Part shown: in pieces, positions 54,558 through 62,693 of the stretch
Numbering within the stretch: the stretch's first letter is position 1
How the letters are laid out: each line of letters begins with the position of its first letter
Assembly (NCBI GenBank): GCA_014075275.1
Contig: CP046179.1
Location: forward strand, 1,931,932 to 1,995,931
Direction of reading: 5' to 3'
Origin: Boseongicola sp.
Lineage (GTDB): Bacteria; Pseudomonadota; Alphaproteobacteria; Rhodobacterales; Rhodobacteraceae
Length of the DNA: 64,000 bases
Translations under genes and position numbers: made by a program
The notes under the pieces: generated by a model
Database searches by the model: none
The model's input: the letters and a program-made list of their open reading frames with translations, nothing else
What the model was told of the DNA's origin: nothing

Positions 54558-55940
54558 ATGAAAAAATCGCGACCGGGACGTCTAGCAGTAACGACCCTTT
54601 CGCTTGCCACGTTAAGCGTTTCGCCCGTCTTTTCTCAGGATCAGACGGGCATTCGCGCGACGTTGTCATTCGATCAAAGTCTGGAAATCAGCGACAACCC
54701 TGGACTGACATCGCCAGCAAGCGACACCGAATATACCAGCCGTACATCACTTGGATTTGGGCTGAGCAGTGAAACACGCAGCGAACAGTTCAGGTTCAAT
54801 GTTGGCGCAGACTTAAGGGGGGCGTTCGGATCGTCGACCACGTCTGACGATGATTTCGATATTCGAAACCACGATATTGGCGTCAATTATGCGCGACAGG
54901 GTGCAAATTCCGAATTGACCCTGAGTGGCCGGTATCGTAATTTCGACTTTGACGATGAAGTTTTCGGCTTTTTTATAGACGGTCAATTTGATCCGGACGC
55001 GCTTGTCATAGATGGCGGCCGCCGCAAGATCACAAATTACAGCTTTGGGTATGAGTTCGGAATGGAGGGGCCGTTTGGTGCCGAGTTCACCGCGCGCAGT
55101 ACCAAAGATGAATTTGAAAATACGACAGATCCGGATCTGGTGAGCAGTGACAGAACATCCTTTGATGCGGCTGCCAATTTCCGCATTGATCCGGCTATGA
55201 CCGTTCGTGCAACCGCCGGCACGAACCGCCGTGACGAAGAGGACGCGACAGAAACTTCTCGCCGAAACCAGTATTTTGGTCTGGGCGTGAGAGGCGAAAT
55301 GGCCAATGGGTTGGCGTATTCCGGCCAGATTACAATCGACGACAGTGAGACATATGAACTGGGCGCGCTTACCTCTAGCGAGGACGGTGTTGGCGTGGAA
55401 CTTGATGTGACGCAAGGACGCCCGGATGGCTCTATCGGTGTTGGGATGTCTAGTCGGGTTGATGAAAGCGGACGGCGTACCACCGCAGATGTTACCCGAA
55501 AATATGACCTGACTGACGGTCAACTTTCGTTGTCGTTAGGTGTCGTCGAACAAGAGAGCGAAGACCTCGATTTCACTGCCGAGATTGGCTATGTGCGCCA
55601 GTTGAGTGATAGCCGGCTGAGTGCGAACTTTACGCAGAAAGCCAGTACGAGAGACGGCGCGGGTCTGTTGAACACTTCCCTGCAACTGAACTATCGCAAG
55701 GAAATCAATGCGATTTCTTCGTGGGATGCCGGATTATCCTATGGAAGTTCAGCTGTATTCGGTGATTCCAGTGGCGATGCACTTACCAGTGCTTCGCTTG
55801 GGTATACGCGTCAGTTAAATGATGACTGGGACTTCCGCACAGGATTAGAAACCATTCGGGTTGATCAATCCGGCTCGCCTGACAGGTCCGAAAATTCGGT
55901 ATTCTTCAGCGTTGGCCGGGACTTCTCATTTGGGTTCTAA
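54558..55940 (+). CDS. Outer-membrane beta-barrel protein of polysaccharide locus
   Basis: The 460-residue protein has a signal peptide ending near VFSQDQ, alternating beta-strand-like sequence throughout (VGADLRGAF, FGYEFGMEG, AANFRIDPAMTVRATAG) and a terminal phenylalanine in FSVGRDFSFGF, as barrels require for insertion. It starts five bases after the wza stop, so it is cotranscribed. It may serve as the outer-membrane pore for the polymer. No closer family was recognised. Confidence 0.8.
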   Translation: MKKSRPGRLAVTTLSLATLSVSPVFSQDQTGIRATLSFDQSLEISDNPGLTSPASDTEYTSRTSLGFGLSSETRSEQFRFNVGADLRGAFGSSTTSDDDFDIRNHDIGVNYARQGANSELTLSGRYRNFDFDDEVFGFFIDGQFDPDALVIDGGRRKITNYSFGYEFGMEGPFGAEFTARSTKDEFENTTDPDLVSSDRTSFDAAANFRIDPAMTVRATAGTNRRDEEDATETSRRNQYFGLGVRGEMANGLAYSGQITIDDSETYELGALTSSEDGVGVELDVTQGRPDGSIGVGMSSRVDESGRRTTADVTRKYDLTDGQLSLSLGVVEQESEDLDFTAEIGYVRQLSDSRLSANFTQKASTRDGAGLLNTSLQLNYRKEINAISSWDAGLSYGSSAVFGDSSGDALTSASLGYTRQLNDDWDFRTGLETIRVDQSGSPDRSENSVFFSVGRDFSFGF

Positions 55941-55981
55941 AACAGTGATCTTTGCGAAGAGGTCGCGGACGGCGGATAACT

Positions 55982-56632
55982 GTGAATAGTCTCAGGTCCT
56001 ATTTTTCGGCAATACATAATAGCCCGGTCATCCTTTGGTTGATCGGGCTTTATGCAACTATTGAATTGCTGCTTGTACTTGGTGGATTTGGCGTTTTCGG
56101 TGTGGCGCGATTTCGATCGCTGGCCTACGAATTTGGCGGTTTCTGGCCCGGAATCCTGGGTGAGTGGAAGGCTAACTACCCCTTTCAGTCATGGATGATG
56201 TTCCTGACCTATGGCTTTCTTCATAGTGGAATTGCGCATTTGGTCGTGAACATGATCACTTTGGGGTCACTTGGCCCTTATGTCATCGAACGCGTGGGAT
56301 CGTGGAAGTTCTTGATTGTTTACATCGTTTCGATCTTCGGAGGTGCGATTGGCTTTGCGTTGTTGAGTGACACTTTCCGACCCATGGTTGGCGCGTCCGG
56401 CGCGCTTTTTGGTTTGGCTGGGGCAATCCTGGCGTGGGAATATATCGACCGGTTTACCTTGCGTGAAAAGCTGACGCCCGTTCTGCGGACTGTCGTGATG
56501 TTGGTCGCGTTGAACATTGTTCTGTATTTCGCAATGAACCGCTTGTTGGCCTGGGAGGCGCATCTGGGCGGCTTTTTGGCCGGGTGGATTGCAGCAGTCC
56601 TGGTCGACCCCCGTGGCATGGAGACGGCATAA
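55982..56632 (+). CDS. Rhomboid-family intramembrane serine protease
   Basis: The protein (216 residues from GTG 55982) has about six membrane spans and the rhomboid catalytic residues: the serine motif in VGASGALFGLAG (S139), H194 in WEAHLGGFLAGW and the conserved HSGIAHLVVNM. It cleaves membrane proteins. A TTG-based start at 55952 is possible. Following the barrel gene by 41 bases, it may belong to the polysaccharide operon, for instance by processing a surface protein. Confidence 0.85.
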   Translation: MNSLRSYFSAIHNSPVILWLIGLYATIELLLVLGGFGVFGVARFRSLAYEFGGFWPGILGEWKANYPFQSWMMFLTYGFLHSGIAHLVVNMITLGSLGPYVIERVGSWKFLIVYIVSIFGGAIGFALLSDTFRPMVGASGALFGLAGAILAWEYIDRFTLREKLTPVLRTVVMLVALNIVLYFAMNRLLAWEAHLGGFLAGWIAAVLVDPRGMETA

Positions 56633-56641
56633 CAGAAGGCC

Positions 56642-57748
56642 TCAAGACGAGTTTGATATTCTTTGGCTGAGGTGCTTGATGGCGTGACGGACGTTTTCGC
56701 GTATCGGCCCCGGTCTTGCGGGATCGCGCAGGGTGGTAAACCAATGATCTGGCGGATTGCGCCCCGCTCGACGCCCCGGCCAATTGAGATTGCGTAGCAC
56801 CTCTTCAGCCTCTGGCGGAAGGCGTTCTGGAATTTCATAGTTGTTGAGAGTGGCCCAGACACCGGTCCAAAGGCGGCCGACGCTCCACGGGTTATAGCCA
56901 CCGCCACCAAGTACGAGCATGCGTGGCGCTGCATCCCGCAAGGCTTTTACTACTGACCAATGCGCATTATTTGACAGTTCCAGTCGCGACAGTGGGTCTT
57001 CCGTGACGGCATCGGCCCCGCATTGCAGGATGATCGCTTCGGGGCGGAAGTGCTGTAGGCAGGGTAAAATCAAAAGGTCGCGGATCAACGCGAATTCACT
57101 GTCATTGAACCTGCGAGACACTGGAATATTGAAAAGCTGCCCTGCCCCCTGATCATTGAGTGCCCCGGTAAATGGCCACCGATTTTCCTCGTGGATGGAA
57201 AATTGGAGAACATCCGGGTCATCGCGAAAAGCAAACTCTACGCCATCACAGTGGTGGGCGTCGATATCGATGTAAGCAATCCGTTGAATACCGTTTGCGC
57301 GCATTGAGAGGATTGCAAGCACAGGGTCGTTAAAATAGCAGAATCCATTGGCATGGTCCGGCATTCCGTGATGCGTGCCACCGGCGGGCGAAAAGATAAC
57401 TCCGCTGGCTTTGAGCATCTCACCCGCCAATATCGAAGCGCCGGCGGCCGTTGCCGGACGCCGATACATTTCAGGAAACACTGGGTTGGCGTGACTGCCA
57501 ATATTGTGTCGTTCACGGATTTCAGAACTGACTTTGCCTTCTTCTTCGGCGCGGATGACGGCGGCAATGTAATCGGGATCATGCTAGGCAGCCAATGCCT
57601 TTGGACGTGCGCGCGGGCTGCGGATCCATTCATCCGGGGCCAGCCACCCCATTGCTATCGAGAGATCCATAACGGTCGACACCCTGGGGATTGCCCGTGG
57701 GTGCGTGCTGCTATAGCTCGATGCGCGATAGATCTCGGAAGAGATCAT
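56642..57748 (-). pseudogene. Histone-deacetylase-family protein, interrupted by an in-frame TAG at codon 55
   Basis: From ATG 57748 the frame encodes 368 residues typical of acetoin-utilisation/HDAC proteins: YSSTHPRAIPRVSTVMDL, a stop at codon 55 (57586-57584), then HDPDYIAAVIRAEEEG, GGTHHGMPDHANGFCYFND, IDIDAHHCDGVEFAF and GGGGYNPW. The histidine and aspartate zinc ligands are all present. The sole defect is TAG after KALAA, where homologues tend to have an aromatic residue before HDP, possibly tryptophan (TGG). Truncated translation could restart at 57481, but that product lacks the first 89 residues. Such enzymes deacetylate small molecules or polyamines in bacteria. Confidence 0.82.
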
Positions 57749-57893
57749 CTGGGGTCTAGGGGCTTGGAACTTCAACAATTTATCAACATATTGTGGTGTA
57801 TTCGATTAAGATCACTTTGACACAAATACTTAAAGTGTTAGCGTGACTGCAAAAGAAGACAATTAATTGAGGACGGCAGGCCTCGTGGCTCCG

Positions 57894-58364
57894 ATGAGTT
57901 TGGCGAAGATCAAACAACAAGCGCTTAGACTTTCCGAACATGAAAAGCGGGACGTCAGAACGCAATTTGGTGCGCTGTGTTGGCGAAAGCATCGCAGTGA
58001 AGTACAGGTATTGCTTGTAACGTCGCGGCGATCGAAGCGTTGGATTGTGCCGAAAGGCTGGCCGGTGGACGGTGCTACCCCTGCTGAAGCGGCGATGACC
58101 GAGGCTTGGGAAGAGGCCGGGGTTAAGGGCAAAGTTAAGCCAATTTGCCTTGGGATATTTAGCTATACCAAAGACTTGAATGACGATGCTAATCTACCGT
58201 GCATTGTGGCGTTGTTCCCTGTTAAAGTGAAATCACTTGCCAGCAAATGGCCCGAGATGGATCAGCGCAAGCGCAAATGGTTTTCGCTGAAAGTAGCTTC
58301 GGGATTAGTGCAGGAACCTGAACTGTCAGCCATTCTGAAGTATTTCAATCCGAAGCTTTTCTAG
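57894..58364 (+). CDS. NUDIX hydrolase
   Basis: The 156-residue protein (ATG 57894) has a NUDIX box, GWPVDGATPAEAAMTEAWEEAGV, that keeps the catalytic EExG glutamates but has T where the canonical box has arginine. Its layout (QFGALCWRKHRSEVQVLLVTSR at the start) resembles the DIPP group acting on diphosphoinositol or dinucleotide polyphosphates. GTG 57885 and TTG 57867 are alternative starts in frame. Substrate unknown. Confidence 0.83.
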   Translation: MSLAKIKQQALRLSEHEKRDVRTQFGALCWRKHRSEVQVLLVTSRRSKRWIVPKGWPVDGATPAEAAMTEAWEEAGVKGKVKPICLGIFSYTKDLNDDANLPCIVALFPVKVKSLASKWPEMDQRKRKWFSLKVASGLVQEPELSAILKYFNPKLF

Positions 58365-58429
58365 GTCGTGAGCCTGTGACCTTTGCTTGGTCTTGACGCT
58401 TCTGACCAGAGACGGCCTTATCGCTGCCT

Positions 58430-60154
58430 ATGGAAAGCGTTGCCCCTTCTCTATCGCGCACGCGGCTTTGGCTGTTTTTGCCGATCTCGATTTTGGTCGG
58501 GGTTTTGGTCTATCTGACGCTTTCCAGCGTGTTTTTCCGCCAGGCGCAGGAGACAACCCCGGATCGGGCCGCGTTTTTGGCGCGCACAATAGATGATGCT
58601 TTGACGCGGCTGGACCACCTGCCATTCATTCTGGCAGGCGATACGCGGGCGATCGCAGCCATCGAAAGCGGTGACGGGGCGGTTATTAACGGGCATCTTG
58701 AAGAGGTGGCGGCGCGGTCGAATGCGGAAGTTGTCTATCTGATGGACGAAACCGGTTTAACGGTGGCGGCATCGAACCATGCGACGCCGGATACCTTTGT
58801 TGGGCAATCCTATACATTTCGACCCTATTTTCGCGACGCGATGGCGGGGCAGACAGGACGCTTCTTTGCGGTTGGCGTGACCACGGGGCGACCGGGGTAT
58901 TTCGTGTCGCATCCGGTGAGGACTGCGGGCGATCAGATTGTCGGTGTGGCTGTAGTGAAAATCGGGGTCGCCGCGCTGACAGAGGGTTGGGCCGACAGCG
59001 GCGGCCAGGTTTTGGTGTCCAACGCCGAAGGAATTGTGCTGGCGGCGACGACGCGGGATCATTTGTTTCGCACAATAGCGCCGCTGACGGTCGAACAGCG
59101 GTCAGTTTTGTCGGAGGATCGGCAGTTCGATGGTGCCCCGCTGTTGCCGTTGGATTGGCGAAATGGCGGAGACGGTAGGATAACGCTTGATGGTGTCAGC
59201 TATTTGCGGACGACCGCGATCATTCCCAGCGAAAGCTGGACAGTGCATTTGCTGTCGTCGGTGGCGGAACTGCGGATAAGGGCCGCGTTGTACTTGGCGT
59301 TGGTTGTCGGTTTGGTGTTGGTTGTCGCGGTTGTGGCGACCGTATTTCGCTCGATCCGGCTGGACAGGGCTTTGGCCGCGTCGAATGCTGATCGGGCGCG
59401 ATTGAGCGAGGAAGTCGATGAACGCTTGCGGGTGGAAGAGACGTTGCAGAAGGCGCAGGCCGAGTTGCAGCGGTCGTCGCGATTGGCAGCGTTGGGGCAA
59501 TTGTCGGCGTCGATCACGCACGAGCTTGGGCAACCGATCTCGGCGATGAAAAACTATCTTGCGGCTGAGGAAATTGCCAAGGGGGCGGAACCGGGTGGAT
59601 TGAACAGTGATTTGGGTAGTCTGGTGGCGCGGATGCAGAACATCACCAATCAATTGCGGTTCTTTGCAACGCCGACGCGCCAGCCCTTGCAACCGGTGGA
59701 TCTGGCGCAGGTGGTTGCGGGTGCAAACCGGCTGCTGGCGCATGATTTCGAAAGTGCGGAGTGCGAGGTGCGAGTGGATGTTTCGGAGTGTCTTGGCATC
59801 GTCTCGGGCGTTCAGCATCGTCTTGAACAGGTGGTGGTGAACCTGTTGCGCAATGCGCTTCATGCCACATCGGGGCAAGCGGATGCTGCTATTGAGATTA
59901 CGTTGAATGTGACCGGTGGGGACGTGTTTTTGACGGTGCAGGACAATGGGTCGGGCCTTGGCGGGCAAGACATTGGTGACATGACCGAACCCTTCGTGAC
60001 GACGAAGTCATCAGGGGAAGGCATGGGGCTGGGTCTGGCGATATCGGCGCAGATTGTGAAGGATCATGGCGGACATTTGCGGGCGAAGGACCGGACCGAA
60101 GGTGGCGCGGTGTTCACTCTGGTGTTGCCAGCGTTTCGGGCGGTGAGCGCATGA
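58430..60154 (+). CDS. dctB: DctB-type sensor histidine kinase
   Basis: The 574-residue protein has a membrane span near residues 12-32, a periplasmic double-CACHE-like domain to about 285 (EVVYLMDETGLTVAASNH, VGVAVVKIGVAALTEGW), a second span (286-305), a coiled coil, H364 in LGQLSASITHELGQPISAMK and an ATPase with DNGSGLGG and GEGMGLGLAIS. The layout is DctB, the C4-dicarboxylate sensor kinase. The stop overlaps the regulator's ATG. By position it senses the ligand of the downstream TRAP system. Confidence 0.86.
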   Translation: MESVAPSLSRTRLWLFLPISILVGVLVYLTLSSVFFRQAQETTPDRAAFLARTIDDALTRLDHLPFILAGDTRAIAAIESGDGAVINGHLEEVAARSNAEVVYLMDETGLTVAASNHATPDTFVGQSYTFRPYFRDAMAGQTGRFFAVGVTTGRPGYFVSHPVRTAGDQIVGVAVVKIGVAALTEGWADSGGQVLVSNAEGIVLAATTRDHLFRTIAPLTVEQRSVLSEDRQFDGAPLLPLDWRNGGDGRITLDGVSYLRTTAIIPSESWTVHLLSSVAELRIRAALYLALVVGLVLVVAVVATVFRSIRLDRALAASNADRARLSEEVDERLRVEETLQKAQAELQRSSRLAALGQLSASITHELGQPISAMKNYLAAEEIAKGAEPGGLNSDLGSLVARMQNITNQLRFFATPTRQPLQPVDLAQVVAGANRLLAHDFESAECEVRVDVSECLGIVSGVQHRLEQVVVNLLRNALHATSGQADAAIEITLNVTGGDVFLTVQDNGSGLGGQDIGDMTEPFVTTKSSGEGMGLGLAISAQIVKDHGGHLRAKDRTEGGAVFTLVLPAFRAVSA

Positions 60155-61491
60155 CGAGCAACCCGTTCCTTGTTTTTGTGATCGACGATGACCGGGAGAT
60201 GCGGCAATCGTTGGTGCATTTGTTGCAGCAGTCCGGGTTCCGGGTGCGGCCCTATTCGGATGCGACCCTGGCGTTGCGCGAATTGGATCATGGCCCAGAC
60301 GTGGTGTTGTCGGATGTGCGGATGCCGCGAATGACGGGTTTGGAGTTGTTGGGTGAGTTGGGCGAGTTGGATCACGCGCCGCCTTTGGTGTTGATTTCCG
60401 CCCATGGCGACATTCCGACGGCTGTGAAGGCAATGCAGGACGGAGCGTATTCGTTTCTTGAAAAGCCGTATGATCCCAGACGCTTAATCTCAATCCTGAC
60501 CCATGCGGCGGAAAACCAGCGGTTATTGGCGGCGACGCAAAGGATGGCGCGCGACTTGACGGCGCTTTCTGGGTTGGACCGGGTGTTAGTTGGCGATGCG
60601 CCTGCGATTACAGGCTTGCGCCAAGAGATACTGGATATTGCGGCGGCGGACGGCAGTGTTTTGATCAGTGGTGAGACGGGCACCGGGAAAGAGGTCGTGG
60701 CGCGGGCGTTGCATAATCTGGGTCCTGCGCGGGATCATCCGTTTGTTGCGGTGAATTGCGCGACGATTGCGCCGGAGCGGTTTGATGCGATGATCTTTGG
60801 CGCGGTCGATGGCGGACGTGGGTTGATCCGGTCCGCGCAGAGCGGGACGCTGTTTCTGGACGAGGTTTCGGCCTGCCCGGATGATGTTCAGGCGAAGCTG
60901 CTGCGGGTGATCGAGACCGGGGAGGTTCTGCCCATCGGGGCGGATCAAGTTGAGACGGTGGATGTGCGGGTCATTGCGGCCAGCAATGAAAACCTGGAAG
61001 ACCTGGTCGCGGCGGGGCGGTTTCGAAGCGACCTGTTTTACCGTCTGAGCGCGTTTATTCTTGCCCTGCCCCGTCTGGCGGATCGGGGCGAGGATGTGTT
61101 GCTGCTGTATGAGCATTTTCTGCGCCAGATGGCCGAGACCTATGAGATATCGCCGCCTGCCATGACGGCGGACGATACCGCTGCGCTGATGGCCCATGGT
61201 TGGCCCGGAAACGTGCGCGAGTTGCGCCATATTGCTGAACGCCGGGCTTTGGCACATCGGCGCGGGGTTGGGTCGGTGGCCGAGGCTTTGCGACCCTCCG
61301 AGAGTGCTGACGCTGTGCCCGCGACCTTGCGCGAGGCGGTGGCGACGTTCGAGAGATCACTCATCGGTAATGCCATCCGGGCCAATCAGGGGCGGATGGA
61401 TGCGGTGGCCGAGGCTTTGGGGATCGGGCGGCGGACGCTGAACGAGAAGATCGCGAAACTGGGTCTGGATAAGTCAGAATTCCTCGACTGA
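60151..61491 (+). CDS. dctD: DctD-type response regulator of the AAA+ class, without GAFTGA
   Basis: The 446-residue protein has a receiver (FVIDDDREMRQSLVHLL, D55 in VVLSDVRMPRMTG), an AAA+ domain with Walker A GETGTGKE (174-181), Walker B GTLFLDEV and arginine finger SDLFYRLS, and a C-terminal Fis-type HTH (MDAVAEALGIGRRTLNEKI). Between Walker A and B, where sigma-54 activators have GAFTGA, it reads FGAVDGGRG (216-224), so the sigma-54 contact loop is missing or shortened. It may act like Rhodobacter NtrC, which lacks GAFTGA and works without sigma-54. It overlaps dctB. Confidence 0.85.
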   Translation: MTSNPFLVFVIDDDREMRQSLVHLLQQSGFRVRPYSDATLALRELDHGPDVVLSDVRMPRMTGLELLGELGELDHAPPLVLISAHGDIPTAVKAMQDGAYSFLEKPYDPRRLISILTHAAENQRLLAATQRMARDLTALSGLDRVLVGDAPAITGLRQEILDIAAADGSVLISGETGTGKEVVARALHNLGPARDHPFVAVNCATIAPERFDAMIFGAVDGGRGLIRSAQSGTLFLDEVSACPDDVQAKLLRVIETGEVLPIGADQVETVDVRVIAASNENLEDLVAAGRFRSDLFYRLSAFILALPRLADRGEDVLLLYEHFLRQMAETYEISPPAMTADDTAALMAHGWPGNVRELRHIAERRALAHRRGVGSVAEALRPSESADAVPATLREAVATFERSLIGNAIRANQGRMDAVAEALGIGRRTLNEKIAKLGLDKSEFLD

Positions 61492-61499
61492 GACAGCTT

Positions 61500-61561
61500 T
61501 GCGGATATCCGCAGACCTTTGCAGGGACATTGGCGGATTTGCTCATGGCCCGTCCTGCGCT
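61500..61561. promoter_or_regulatory. 14-bp palindrome and weak -24/-12-like sequence before TAXI gene
   Basis: TGCGGATATCCGCA (61500-61513) is a perfect palindrome, and its half GCGGAT recurs at about 61532. TGGCCCG-N4-GCGCT (61546-61561) keeps the GG-N10-GC spacing of sigma-54 promoters but lacks the TT, 55 bases before the start codon. Binding of DctD to the palindrome is a guess. Confidence 0.45.
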
Positions 61562-61615
61562 ATCTTTGAATTATTCACACATTCGGCCGTAAAGGCCAGA
61601 TTCTGGGAGGATCAC

Positions 61616-62623
61616 ATGATCAACGTAAAGACGGTTGCATTCGCAGCCGCTGCATCTGTTTCGCTTGGTACCGCTTCATACGGCGAAGAGGCCAAGTATA
61701 TTCTGGCAACCGCTTCAACCGGTGGCACGTATTATCCGGTTGGCGTCGCGCTTTCGACGCTGGTGAAAGTGAAGCTGGAGCCAAAGCAAAAAATTGGCAT
61801 GTCAGCCATCAGCTCGGCCGGTTCGGGCGAGAACGTGCGCTTGTTGCGCGAAAACGAAGCTCAGTTCGCGATTATGCAAGGCCTATTCGGCAGCTATGCC
61901 GCGACCGGCACTGGCCCGATCAGCGAAAGTGGGCCGCAAGAGAACCTGCGTTCGGTGACCATGCTGTGGCAGAACGTCGAGCAGTTTGTCATCTCGAAGG
62001 ATGCAGCTTCAAGCGGCACGGCCATGGATATGGTTGCGCTGAAGGGTGAGGGCATGGCGCTGGGTCGTCAGAACTCGGGCACCATTGGATCTAACCGCAC
62101 GCTTCTGAGCGGTCTCGGCATCGACATGGACAACGACTATGAGCTGGTGTTCGCAGGCTATGGTCCATCAGCCGAGGCGCTGCAGAACGGGCAGGTCAAG
62201 GGCATCGGCACGCCTGCTGGTGTGCCAACTGGTGCTGTGTCGCAATTGATGGCCGCCGCTGGCGACAGCGTTATGCCGTTGGACATTACCGACGACGAAA
62301 TGATGAAGATGGATGGCGGGCGCAACCTTTGGACGCGCTTTGTTATTCCGGCAGGCACCTATCCAAATCAGGCCAATGACTGGAACACGATTGCCCAGCC
62401 AAACTTCCTGGCAACCAGTGCCGATCTGCCGGAAGAGAATGTTTATATGATCACCAAGACGATCTATGAAAACCTTCCTTTCCTTCAGGCGATCCACCCG
62501 GCCACCAAGGCCATGGCGTTGGAAAAGGCCATTGCTGGTCTGCCTGTGCCGCTGCACGCGGGGGCTGCCAAGTTCTACATGGAACAAGGTATCGAAATCC
62601 CTGACCGCCTGATGGCGAAGTAA
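61616..62623 (+). CDS. TAXI-family TRAP transporter solute-binding protein
   Basis: The 335-residue protein has a signal peptide (MINVKTVAFAAAASVSLGTASYGEE) and the TAXI signature (YILATASTGGTYYPVGVALSTL, ENVRLLRENEAQFAIMQG, LFAGYGP-like EALQNGQVKGIGTPAGVPTGAV). It captures an organic acid in the periplasm, commonly glutamate or 2-oxoglutarate in the family. GGGAGG precedes ATG 61616. A GATCCGGCC/GGCCGGATC hairpin (62645-62672) lies between it and the permease. Confidence 0.92.
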   Translation: MINVKTVAFAAAASVSLGTASYGEEAKYILATASTGGTYYPVGVALSTLVKVKLEPKQKIGMSAISSAGSGENVRLLRENEAQFAIMQGLFGSYAATGTGPISESGPQENLRSVTMLWQNVEQFVISKDAASSGTAMDMVALKGEGMALGRQNSGTIGSNRTLLSGLGIDMDNDYELVFAGYGPSAEALQNGQVKGIGTPAGVPTGAVSQLMAAAGDSVMPLDITDDEMMKMDGGRNLWTRFVIPAGTYPNQANDWNTIAQPNFLATSADLPEENVYMITKTIYENLPFLQAIHPATKAMALEKAIAGLPVPLHAGAAKFYMEQGIEIPDRLMAK

Positions 62624-62644
62624 GCGAAAACGCTAAAAAAGACT

Positions 62645-62672
62645 GATCCGGCCGGGAAACCCTGGCCGGATC
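62645..62672 (+). terminator. Intercistronic hairpin between TAXI binding protein and permease
   Basis: GATCCGGCC (62645-62653) pairs with GGCCGGATC (62664-62672); GGGAAACCC in the loop can pair further. There is no T tract. Such hairpins often stabilise or partly terminate the message after an abundant binding-protein gene. Confidence 0.6.
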
Positions 62673-62693
62673 GCATTGGGGGGAGCCAATCAC

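Noticed and set aside
24835-57748. Genome-wide reassignment of TAG to a sense codon
   Set aside because: TAG ends many intact genes at normal positions here (pyc, exoY, wza, the thioesterase, the 65-residue membrane protein), so only local suppression, mutation or error remains plausible.
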